Assembly (NCBI GenBank): GCA_041161475.1 | Contig: JBEAUL010000045.1 | Coordinates: forward strand, 1 to 17,943 | Reading direction: 5' to 3' | From: JBEAUL01 sp041161475 | Lineage (GTDB): Bacteria > Pseudomonadota > Gammaproteobacteria > UBA6186 > Azoamicaceae | DNA: 17,943 nt | Shown: positions 1 through 6,523 of the stretch, piece by piece | How positions within the stretch are numbered: position 1 is the stretch's first letter | Layout of the letters: every line of letters starts with the position of its first letter | The notes under the pieces: model-generated | Database searches by the model: none | Seen by the model: the letters and a program-made list of their open reading frames with translations, nothing else | What the model was told of the DNA's origin: nothing | Position numbers and translations under genes: made by a program

Positions 1-233
1 ATAAAAAATATAAAGTTACCTATTCTGATAATTTTAAACGAAATCAAGATCAGAATACTGGCTTGATAAATAAAGGAACAGATTTATTATTCATTCAGTA
101 TCAAAAATCGAGAAAATTAAACGCTTTATACGATAAAAGTATATCATTTATGGTGAATGAATATCTGGATGAAGAAAGTCAATTGAATGTCTTGCTTTCT
201 ACCAAAAAAAATGGCGCAGTGCTCCCCCTGTAA
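1..233 (+). CDS. C-terminal fragment of an unrecognised protein (5' end outside window)
   Basis: An open frame (first full codon at base 3) enters from the left edge and runs 76 codons to a TAA at 231-233. The visible residues are hydrophilic and Lys/Asn/Asp-rich, with normal-looking composition and no recognisable motif or membrane segment. The last seven residues (NGAVLPL) and the stop codon are encoded by the left arm of the perfect inverted repeat that begins at 211. The natural 3' end of the gene was therefore probably replaced when that repeat arrived, and the protein may carry a foreign tail or be truncated. No function can be assigned from this piece. It could also be a decayed gene remnant. 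The frame being open over the whole visible stretch is the only coding evidence. Confidence 0.5.
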   Translation, partial: KKYKVTYSDNFKRNQDQNTGLINKGTDLLFIQYQKSRKLNALYDKSISFMVNEYLDEESQLNVLLSTKKNGAVLPL

Positions 234-273
234 CCGCTTGCGTAGCAAAGGTTCAGGGGGAGCACTGCGCCAT
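211..273. repeat. Long perfect inverted repeat (hairpin 1 of a hairpin array)
   Basis: The 20-bp arms at 211-230 and 254-273 (beginning ATGGCGCAGTG and ending CACTGCGCCAT) are exact reverse complements. The stem continues inside with AACC (232-235) against GGTT (250-253) and GCT (236-238) against AGC (244-246) around a TGCGT loop. In total about 27 bp pair across 63 bp, GC-rich in an AT-rich setting. It reads like a REP/MITE-type palindromic unit. No T-run follows it on the plus strand. On the minus strand the stem is followed by a run of seven to eight T (A-run at 204-211), so it could act as a terminator for minus-strand transcripts. Confidence 0.85.
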
Positions 274-293
274 TAAGGCGTGGCTTACCCAAA

Positions 294-383
294 GGGTATT
301 TTTATTTAGGGGATTTATTGGCTAAGCAGGTAGGCCTCTGCAAACGAAGTAATAGAGGCCTCATTCCTAAATAAAAATATCCC
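294..383. repeat. Nested inverted repeat (hairpin 2)
   Basis: The outer arms at 294-310 (GGGTATTTTTATTTAGG) and 366-383 are reverse complements apart from one extra T at 380. An inner perfect 8-bp stem, AGGCCTCT at 332-339 with AGAGGCCT at 354-361, is nested within and closes a 14-nt loop (340-353). This palindrome lies directly right of the long hairpin at 211-273 and appears to belong to the same repetitive block. Confidence 0.8.
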
Positions 384-392
384 TGCTAACGC

Positions 393-473
393 GCCGCGTC
401 CGCGGCTTGTTTGCTGGCCGGGTGCCAGCCATCCATGGCTGTTACTGGTTCGGCCCAGCTTCGTTTTTGGGCC
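393..473. repeat. Cluster of four short GC-rich hairpins (hairpins 3-6)
   Basis: Four perfect 6-bp stems follow one another: GCCGCG 393-398 with CGCGGC 401-406, GCTGGC 413-418 with GCCAGC 424-429, AGCCAT 427-432 with ATGGCT 435-440, and GGCCCA 452-457 with TGGGCC 468-473. The second and third share bases and so are alternatives. The loop of the last (458-467) contains CTTCGTTT, exactly complementary to AAACGAAG in the loop of the preceding nested repeat (342-349). With the two larger palindromes this completes an almost continuous structured, non-coding stretch from 211 to 473. The left end of the IS element probably lies at or just right of it. Confidence 0.7.
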
Positions 474-510
474 TAATCTATATCTTGGCCATCTAATTTT
501 GGATAGTCTC

Positions 511-930
511 TTATATTAAAGGCTGTGATTGTTTTTCAATATACTGTTTTAATACACTTAGAGGTGCTCCGCCACAACTGAGCACACAATAACTCCTGCT
601 CCAAAATACAGGCTTCCAATAAAATTTTTTTAAATGTGCATTAAATTCTTTACGCACCAAACGAGAGGATACGGTCTTTATATTATTTACGAAGGTGGAA
701 AGATTAATTTTTGGTGTAAGACTAAGTAATAGATGGATATGATCGGGTTCGCCATTAAATTCCAATAATGCGCAATCCCATTTAGAACAGAGCCGTTCTG
801 CCGTTGATTGCAAGAATGCTAACATGGCCTTAGTAATACATTTTTTCCGATATTTTGTAACAAGAACTAAGTGGTACTTTAAATTAAAAGTACAATGATT
901 TAAAGTTTGAAATGGTTGATTGCTCATCAT
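511..930 (-). CDS. tnpA: IS200/IS605-family transposase TnpA (Y1 HUH single-strand transposase)
   Basis: The product has 139 residues, the normal length for a Y1 transposase. In this family TnpA cuts and rejoins single-stranded ends of the element through a 5'-phosphotyrosine, usually as a dimer recognising subterminal hairpins. The metal-binding HUH motif is visible as DHIHLLL (His64, His66). The likely nucleophile Tyr130 sits in LKQYIEKQ near the C-terminus. The N-terminus HCTFNLKYHLVLVTKYR is the typical first strand of the fold. No frameshift or stop interrupts it. Two start codons lie in tandem (928-930 and 925-927). No Shine-Dalgarno precedes them, and a TATAAT box ends only six bases upstream, so translation may be leaderless. 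It faces tnpB across 21 bp. Confidence 0.93.
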   Translation of the reverse strand: MMSNQPFQTLNHCTFNLKYHLVLVTKYRKKCITKAMLAFLQSTAERLCSKWDCALLEFNGEPDHIHLLLSLTPKINLSTFVNNIKTVSSRLVRKEFNAHLKKFYWKPVFWSRSYCVLSCGGAPLSVLKQYIEKQSQPLI

Positions 931-944
931 AACTAAATTATACT
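916..944 (+). promoter_or_regulatory. Putative tnpB promoter (TTGATT-N17-TATACT)
   Basis: A -35 box TTGATT (916-921) is separated by exactly 17 bp from a -10 box TATACT (939-944). Initiation about seven bases later falls at 951-952, which is the tnpB start codon. The -35 lies inside tnpA and the -10 overlaps the opposing tnpA -10. Assignment is by consensus match only. Confidence 0.5.
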
Positions 945-966
945 ATGAGCTATGCAGCAACGTAAA
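937..966 (-). promoter_or_regulatory. Putative tnpA promoter (TTTACG-N18-TATAAT)
   Basis: On the minus strand a perfect TATAAT occupies 942-937, with TTTACG (966-961) 18 bp upstream inside the tnpB coding start. Initiation seven bases downstream falls at about 930, the A of the tnpA start codon. The two opposing -10 boxes share bases 939-942, so the promoters should compete. Confidence 0.45.
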
Positions 967-2106
967 GTAACATATAGATTATATCCTTCAGATATCCAGG
1001 AGAAAAGGTTATCTGATATGTTAGGCGTGCATCAGAGATTATACAATAAGGCATTGGAACAACGAGTCCATTCCTATGAAGAAGACAAAAAATCGTTATC
1101 CTTTTCCAATCAATGTCGGTCCTTGACACAGTGGCGTGGTTCAAATCCTGAACTGGCAGCAGTGAACGCTCAATCCGAACAGGTTACCCTAAAGCGTGTG
1201 TCTTTGGCGTTTGACGGCTTTTTTCGTCGTGTAAAAAATGGTGAGTCCTCACCTGGATTTCCTCGATTTAAATCTTATAAAAGATTCTCTGGCTGGGGCT
1301 ACAAAACACATGGTGATGGTTGGCGGGTATTCCCTGGCGATAATGCGAAGCATGGCTATGTCCACTTAAGTGGGATTGGCCGTGTTCGCATACGTGGAAA
1401 GGCCAGAACACCCGGCATTCCAAAGACGGCAGAGGTTTTACGCAAAGGCAAGCACTGGTATTTATCTGTTACGATGAATTGCTCCCCGACACGTGAGCGA
1501 GGCGACAAAGGTATTGGGTTGGACTGGGGTATAGAAAATTTTGCAACAATAGTCGATACCCATGGAAAGGTAAATACTATAGAAAATCCTCGATTTGGTC
1601 GAAAGATGGCCCCAAAAATTAAAAAATCACACCAAGATATTGCGCGGACTAAAAAAGGTTCACGGAACAGAGGTAAGCAAATTGATAAGTTATCGGGTTT
1701 TTATAGAAAATTAGCAAACCAACGCAAGAATTTTGTGCATCAGCAGTCCAGTAAATTAATTAAATCTTGCCAGCTGCTTGCCACTGAAAGTTTAAATGTT
1801 CGGAAGATGACTGCTAAGGGAACATGCCGTAAAAAAGGATTAAATCGAGAAATATTAGATACCATGCCAAGTACATTCTTAAAACTGTTAAAGTGCAAAG
1901 CGGAAGAGGCTGGCCTTTACTGGGTTGAGGTTCCAACACGTCAAGTAAAGCCATCTCAGACGTGTCATTGTTGTGGTATCCAAGAAAAAAAGACCCTAAG
2001 CCAACGAATACATGATTGTTCGTGCGGTACAAGATGTAGTCGAGATGAAAACTCATCCAGGGTCGTGTTGAATTGGGCTTTACTGGGTAAAGCTCAGTCG
2101 GGGTAG
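952..2106 (+). CDS. tnpB: TnpB, RuvC-like RNA-guided DNA endonuclease of IS200/IS605 element
   Basis: The product is a 384-residue TnpB. Characterised members are Cas12 ancestors that cut DNA using a guide RNA derived from the element's right end, which helps retain the IS. The RuvC triad is present: Asp191 in GIGLDWGI, Glu279 in LATESLNV and Asp365 in SRDENSS. The zinc ribbon has CHCCG (Cys338, Cys341), but its second half is CSCG (Cys356, Cys358), a CxC spacing where CxxC is usual. The RuvC-III segment reads SRDENSS instead of the common DRDxNAA. The N-terminal RLYPSDIQEKRLSDMLG segment is typical of the family. No Shine-Dalgarno is seen, and the promoter position implies a leaderless start. 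It is full length with no frameshift. Whether the altered zinc-ribbon spacing matters for activity cannot be told here. Confidence 0.93.
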   Translation: MQQRKVTYRLYPSDIQEKRLSDMLGVHQRLYNKALEQRVHSYEEDKKSLSFSNQCRSLTQWRGSNPELAAVNAQSEQVTLKRVSLAFDGFFRRVKNGESSPGFPRFKSYKRFSGWGYKTHGDGWRVFPGDNAKHGYVHLSGIGRVRIRGKARTPGIPKTAEVLRKGKHWYLSVTMNCSPTRERGDKGIGLDWGIENFATIVDTHGKVNTIENPRFGRKMAPKIKKSHQDIARTKKGSRNRGKQIDKLSGFYRKLANQRKNFVHQQSSKLIKSCQLLATESLNVRKMTAKGTCRKKGLNREILDTMPSTFLKLLKCKAEEAGLYWVEVPTRQVKPSQTCHCCGIQEKKTLSQRIHDCSCGTRCSRDENSSRVVLNWALLGKAQSG

Positions 2107-2204
2107 GAACTATCCGAAGTGCGGAGCGGTGTTCTTTAGCCGTGATGAAACACGAAACTCACTCTATAGTAACCGGAACGGTTATCTTAGAGGGAGTAGT
2201 TCAT
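2101..2204 (+). ncRNA. Putative omega/re-RNA scaffold at the IS right end
   Basis: TnpB guide RNAs in characterised systems derive from the tnpB 3' end plus the IS right end, with the guide lying just outside the element. Here the expected architecture is visible. GAACTA (2107-2112) pairs with TAGTTC (2197-2202). Inside is a hairpin TAACCG-GAA-CGGTTA (2170-2184), partly extended by ACTC (2161-2164) against GAGT (2194-2197), which competes for one base with the outer stem. The probable guide would be the roughly 16-20 bases after about 2204. Boundaries and processing are inferred by analogy. Confidence 0.45.
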
Positions 2205-2222
2205 AAGCGTACCTCCAAAGAT

Positions 2223-2250
2223 GCCTGCTGTTATACAGGCTTTTGTTTCT
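2223..2250 (+). terminator. Weak terminator-like stem-loop right of the IS element
   Basis: A 5-bp GC-rich stem GCCTG (2223-2227) with CAGGC (2236-2240), loop of eight bases, is followed by TTTTGTTTCTT. It has the shape of a Rho-independent terminator, but the stem is short. It lies between tnpB and sucA and could insulate the suc operon from IS transcription. Confidence 0.35.
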
Positions 2251-2394
2251 TCATGATTCAATTGTTTTGTACTAAGTCAAATAATTTACAATAAAAGGGT
2301 TATTTCTAGGATTATTTTTTAGAAAATCTAGGTGAATGGCCGATAGTACTTGTGGTAGAGTGAGCGCATCAGGAACATTAAGATAGTTATTGGT

Positions 2395-2416
2395 TATAGT
2401 TCAGTTAATAAACTGA
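2395..2416 (+). promoter_or_regulatory. Possible sucA promoter -10 with adjoining palindrome
   Basis: TATAGT (2395-2400) resembles a -10 box. Only a poor -35 (GGAACA, 2372-2377) is found 17 bp upstream. It is followed immediately by a perfect interrupted palindrome TCAGTT-AATA-AACTGA (2401-2416), covering the predicted start of transcription, where a repressor might bind. The rest of the 2251-2453 stretch is AT-rich, and I see no gene or tRNA in it. Confidence 0.25.
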
Positions 2417-2453
2417 TCAATCTCTAAATCAACAGGTAAAACGGTTAAGCAGT

Positions 2454-5267
2454 ATGATATCTAAAGCAACATTTACAAAGGATATGTTTCAAAAAACCAC
2501 GATGTTAGATGGCGATAATGCCAATTATATAGAATCACTGTATGAAGCCTATTTGAAAAATCCTGATTCTGTATCGATACATTGGCAACAATTTTTTTCA
2601 GGACTTGAAAAAGGACAATTTCCAGAAAGACCTGCGATAATGCAACACAAAACGCAAACCCTCATTTCATCGTTATCGAGTCAGACAAATGAAGATTTTT
2701 ACAGATGGGAACAGTGGGTCAACGGGTATCGATTATTTGGTTATAGAGTGGCGAATATTAACCCCTTATCTCTGCCATCGACCATAGAATTACCTGAATT
2801 AAGCTTAAAAAAGTATGGGCTCACTGAGCCAGAGTCAGACACACCTTTTTGTATTCCGTCTTTTAATCCAGATAAGCCCATGACCTTTAAAGCCATACAA
2901 CAACAACTACAAACAATCTATTGTGGCTCAATTGGTGCTGAATTCGGTCACCTATCCGATGCAACAGAAATCCATTGGCTACAGAACGCCCTAGAGAACC
3001 TCTTTAAGCATTCTATTTCAGTACCCGTTAAAAAGCAGTTACTGGAAACATTAATTCGAGTGGAAGGCTTAGAAAGATATTTAGGTGCAAAATATCCCGG
3101 TGCCAAGCGCTTCTCTTTGGAAGGCAGTGACAGTTTAATGATTGCATTGGAGCATTTAATTCAGCGATTGGGTAACCAAGGCGCAAAAGAAGTGGCCATT
3201 GGTATGACGCATCGCGGTCGGTTAAATGTACTGGTCAATTTGCTGGGAAAAAATCCAGCACAGTTGTTTGATGTGTTTGAAGGAAAACACACAGAGGAAG
3301 CGCGTCATTCAGGAGACGTGAAATATCACGAAGGATTTTCTTCAGATCTGACAACGCCTGGAGGCACCGTTCATCTCTCTTTGGCCTTTAATCCCTCTCA
3401 TTTAGAAATTGTGTGCCCTGTGGTGTGCGGTTCAGTGAGAGCACGGCAAGACAGACGCGCTACAGGCCTGTCTAAAGAAGTGGTTCCCATTTTAATGCAC
3501 GGGGATGCTGCTTTTTCAGGTCAAGGCGTTGTGATGGAAACATTAAATATGTCACAAACCCGAGGGTATGGTGTGGGTGGCAGTATACATATCATAGTGA
3601 ATAATCAAATCGGGTTTACCACCAGCGATATCAGAGATTCACGTTCAACGCCTTATTGTTCTGATTTGGGTAAAATGTTTCAATTGCCCATTTTTCATGT
3701 CAATGGAGACGATCCAGAAGCAGTCTATCGAATCGTTTGTTTGGCCGCTGATTATCGTAATACCTTTCACAAAGACTTAATTATCGATTTAATCGGTTAT
3801 CGTCGACATGGACATAATGAAGCAGATGAACCGGCTGCAACACAACCCACCTTGTATCAAATCATTCGTAGCCGAGATACTATCAGTAAATCTTATGCAG
3901 AACAGCTATTATCAAAAGGCTTTATACAAGCCAAAGAAATTGAAGACATGCAATCGACCTATCGTGCATTACTCGACAGTCGACAAACGATTGTTGCCCC
4001 AAATGTTATTGTGCAAACAGAGCCTGCTTATGCATTAAAATGGAAACCCTATGTCGAGGGTAGATTAAAGCTAAGTAACCATATTGATACCAGAGTTGAT
4101 AAAGCCGTATTAAAAGGGCTAGCGAGCCATTTAGATCGACTGCCAGAGGGATGGATAACCCATCCACGTGTTCAAAAAATCTTATTCGATCGCACACAGA
4201 TGACCGAAGAAAAGATGCCTATCGACTGGGGGTATGCAGAGATTTTAGCGTATGCCTCTTTGTTAAACGAAAAATATTCAGTGCGCCTGTCTGGACAGGA
4301 CTCTGGTCGAGGTACCTTTTTTCATCGACATGCCGTTTTACACCACTTAAAAACAGGGGAAACGCTTATCCCTCTCATGCAGTTTGCAAAATTACCCACT
4401 CGCTTTACGGTAGTCGATTCCTTACTGTCTGAAATGGCTGTGATGGGTTTTGAGTATGGCTATGCCTGCACCGATCCAGATGTCTTGGTGATCTGGGAAG
4501 CCCAATTCGGTGATTTTGCGAATGGGGCACAAGTGGTTATCGATCAATTTATCAGTTCTGGTGAACGGAAATGGGCACGCTTATGCGGTTTAACCCTCTT
4601 TTTACCCCATGGCTACGAAGGTCAAGGCCCAGAGCATTCTTCAGCACGCCTAGAACGATATTTACAGTTGTGTGCACAACACAATATGCAGGTGTGTATT
4701 CCTTCTGCACCCGCACAAATCTTTCATTTGTTGCGTCGTCAAATGCTGAGAAAAACACGGTTACCCTTGATTGTACTGACGCCAAAAAGTTTACTGCGCC
4801 ATCGCATGGCTGTTTCAAGCTTTGATGAGTTGGCAAATGGATCTTTTCAGCGTGTATTGATGGATAAGGCAATTCAAGATCCAAATACCGTTGAGCGGAT
4901 TGTTTTATGTAGCGGAAAAATTTACTATGAATTATTGACGGCATTAGAGCATGAGGGAAACAGGCAAACCATTGCCTTGATACGAATTGAGCAATTGTAT
5001 CCCTTTCCAGAGACTGTCCTTAAAGCCACATTGGGTCAGTTTACGCGCACAAAAACCGTGATTTGGTGTCAAGAAGAACCCCGTAACCAAGGCGCTTGGC
5101 ATTTTATCAAACGATATATTCGTTCGGCATTACTTGTTGGGCAAACCCTGTCTTATGTGGGTAGAAAGTCTGCGGCAGCTTCGTCAGTGGGGAGTTATAC
5201 CTTGCATGAGCAACAACAAAATGCGCTCATAAAAGAAGCATTGGGGCGTGAGCATGGTCATCCATAA
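2454..5267 (+). CDS. sucA: 2-oxoglutarate dehydrogenase E1 component
   Basis: The 937-residue product matches the usual length of SucA, the thiamine-diphosphate decarboxylase that starts oxidation of 2-oxoglutarate to succinyl-CoA in the TCA cycle. The N-terminal E1 helix region is YIESLYEAYLKNPDSVSIHW (25-44). Catalytic-domain landmarks are GMTHRGRLNVL (250-260), NPSHLEIV (313-320) and the ThDP/Mg site HGDAAFSGQG (349-358) with NNQ (383-385). GYRRHGHNEADEP (448-460) follows. The transketolase-like pyrimidine domain carries FEYGYA and WEAQFGDFANGAQ, and the C-terminus ends with CQEEPRNQGAW and the YVGR segment. It works with SucB and an E3 (Lpd) that is not encoded nearby. No strong Shine-Dalgarno precedes the ATG. 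A downstream ATG at 2484 has AAGGA only two bases away, too close to be preferred. Confidence 0.97.
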   Translation: MISKATFTKDMFQKTTMLDGDNANYIESLYEAYLKNPDSVSIHWQQFFSGLEKGQFPERPAIMQHKTQTLISSLSSQTNEDFYRWEQWVNGYRLFGYRVANINPLSLPSTIELPELSLKKYGLTEPESDTPFCIPSFNPDKPMTFKAIQQQLQTIYCGSIGAEFGHLSDATEIHWLQNALENLFKHSISVPVKKQLLETLIRVEGLERYLGAKYPGAKRFSLEGSDSLMIALEHLIQRLGNQGAKEVAIGMTHRGRLNVLVNLLGKNPAQLFDVFEGKHTEEARHSGDVKYHEGFSSDLTTPGGTVHLSLAFNPSHLEIVCPVVCGSVRARQDRRATGLSKEVVPILMHGDAAFSGQGVVMETLNMSQTRGYGVGGSIHIIVNNQIGFTTSDIRDSRSTPYCSDLGKMFQLPIFHVNGDDPEAVYRIVCLAADYRNTFHKDLIIDLIGYRRHGHNEADEPAATQPTLYQIIRSRDTISKSYAEQLLSKGFIQAKEIEDMQSTYRALLDSRQTIVAPNVIVQTEPAYALKWKPYVEGRLKLSNHIDTRVDKAVLKGLASHLDRLPEGWITHPRVQKILFDRTQMTEEKMPIDWGYAEILAYASLLNEKYSVRLSGQDSGRGTFFHRHAVLHHLKTGETLIPLMQFAKLPTRFTVVDSLLSEMAVMGFEYGYACTDPDVLVIWEAQFGDFANGAQVVIDQFISSGERKWARLCGLTLFLPHGYEGQGPEHSSARLERYLQLCAQHNMQVCIPSAPAQIFHLLRRQMLRKTRLPLIVLTPKSLLRHRMAVSSFDELANGSFQRVLMDKAIQDPNTVERIVLCSGKIYYELLTALEHEGNRQTIALIRIEQLYPFPETVLKATLGQFTRTKTVIWCQEEPRNQGAWHFIKRYIRSALLVGQTLSYVGRKSAAASSVGSYTLHEQQQNALIKEALGREHGHP

Positions 5268-5307
5268 AATGGTTATATACAGCGTAACATATAAGGAATT
5301 GTAATAT

Positions 5308-6507
5308 ATGGCATCAGTAGAAATTAAAGTACCTGTTTTACCCGAATCTGTGGCGGATGCAAGTGTGGCCACTTGGTATAAAAAGCCTGGTGAATCCGTA
5401 AAGCGTGACGAACATTTGGTTGATATTGAAACAGATAAGGTTGTACTCGAAGTTGTTGCGCCTGGCGATGGTACTTTGGAAAAAATTTTACATCCTAAAG
5501 GGGCTGTTGTAAAAGCACAAGAAGTAATCGGTCTTTTTAGTATGGGGGCTATTGTCACAGCACCATCCGAACAATCGACACCAGCGCCAGAAAAAGCAAC
5601 TGAACCCTCTTTGTCTCCAGCCGTTAGAAGACTTGCCGCAGAAAAATCTATTGATACAAGTACCATCCAAGGCAGCGGTAAGGGGGGGCGTATTATCAAA
5701 GAAGACATATTAAAAGCGGTCAACAAAACCAGTGGTATTGACGTGCCTCCAGTCACACCGCTTGCACCACTTCCAGTGATGCCGATTCAGGGAAAAAGTA
5801 AGGGTGAGAGAGCAGACAGACGCGTGCCCATGTCGCGTTTGCGTGCACGTATTGCCGAACGATTAATCGAAGCGCAACAAACGGCGGCAATTTTAACGAC
5901 TTTCAATGAAGTCAATATGCAACCCATTATGGATTTAAGGAAAAAATATAAAGATCTGTTCGAGAAAAAATATGGCGTTAGATTGGGCTTTATGTCTTTT
6001 TTTGTGTTAGCGGTTATTGAAGCCTTAAAGCGTTTTCCGGTGGTGAATGCTTCTATAGAAGGTCAAGACATTGTTTATCATGATTATTATGATATTGGTG
6101 TTGCAGTATCTTCTCCACGTGGTTTAGTGGTGCCGGTATTACGTCAGGCTGAAAACTTAAGCATGCCGGATATCGAAGCCAATATCGCCACCTTTGGGCA
6201 AAAAGCAAAAGACAATCAGTTAACTGTCGAAGATATTACGGGCGGAACTTTTACGATTTCAAATGGTGGGGTTTTTGGATCGTTGATGTCAACACCAATT
6301 TTAAACCCACCGCAAAGTGCTATCTTGGGTATGCACAAGATAGAAGAACGTCCTATCGTTGAAAATGGTGAAGTCGTCATTCGTCCCATGATGTATTTGG
6401 CGTTATCTTACGATCACCGTATCATCGATGGCGCTGAATCTGTTAGATTTTTGGTCACGATAAAAGAGCAATTGGAAGATCCGGCGCGCTTGTTGCTGGG
6501 TGTGTAG
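5308..6507 (+). CDS. sucB: 2-oxoglutarate dehydrogenase E2, dihydrolipoyllysine succinyltransferase
   Basis: The 399-residue product has the complete three-part E2 layout. A lipoyl domain (1-77) carries the lipoylation Lys44 in DIETDKVVLEV. After an Ala/Pro/Glu linker comes a peripheral-subunit-binding domain (about 103-138, SPAVRRLAAEK to GRIIKEDIL). A second Pro-rich linker leads to the catalytic core (about 172-399) with SYDHRIIDG holding catalytic His370 and Asp374. E2 forms the core of the complex and moves the succinyl group from E1 to CoA. AAGGA (5293-5297) lies 10 bp before the ATG. It is 40 bp after sucA and 16 bp before sucC, so co-transcribed. The single lipoyl domain and the linker composition are ordinary for SucB. 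Confidence 0.97.
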   Translation: MASVEIKVPVLPESVADASVATWYKKPGESVKRDEHLVDIETDKVVLEVVAPGDGTLEKILHPKGAVVKAQEVIGLFSMGAIVTAPSEQSTPAPEKATEPSLSPAVRRLAAEKSIDTSTIQGSGKGGRIIKEDILKAVNKTSGIDVPPVTPLAPLPVMPIQGKSKGERADRRVPMSRLRARIAERLIEAQQTAAILTTFNEVNMQPIMDLRKKYKDLFEKKYGVRLGFMSFFVLAVIEALKRFPVVNASIEGQDIVYHDYYDIGVAVSSPRGLVVPVLRQAENLSMPDIEANIATFGQKAKDNQLTVEDITGGTFTISNGGVFGSLMSTPILNPPQSAILGMHKIEERPIVENGEVVIRPMMYLALSYDHRIIDGAESVRFLVTIKEQLEDPARLLLGV

Positions 6508-6523
6508 GTGAGGAGAATAACAC

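Larger units (their letters stand above)
474..2204. mobile_element. IS200/IS605-family insertion sequence (tnpA and tnpB, divergent)
   Basis: The element carries a minus-strand Y1 HUH transposase (511-930) and a plus-strand TnpB (952-2106), the divergent layout of IS605-type elements. Downstream of tnpB, GAACTA (2107-2112) pairs with TAGTTC (2197-2202) around an inner hairpin TAACCG-GAA-CGGTTA (2170-2184). This resembles right ends of this family, which commonly finish near TAGTTCA. IS605 elements make no target duplication and lack terminal inverted repeats, so both boundaries are estimates. The right end is placed at about 2204. The left end lies between about 440 and 510 and may abut or include part of the hairpin block. 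Both genes appear intact, so the element may be active or recently arrived. Confidence 0.8.

Noticed and set aside
211..473. CRISPR array as an explanation for the repeated hairpins
   Set aside because: The stems differ from one another in sequence and spacing, with no direct repeats or uniform spacers and no cas genes nearby.
4552..4944. Minus-strand 130-codon open frame inside sucA
   Set aside because: It is an antisense shadow of a strongly conserved gene, with no ribosome site or recognisable domain.
5184..5756. Minus-strand 190-codon open frame across the sucA/sucB junction
   Set aside because: It is antisense to two conserved genes; its composition (Ser/Thr/Val-rich) is the mirror of the sucB lipoyl and linker coding sequence.
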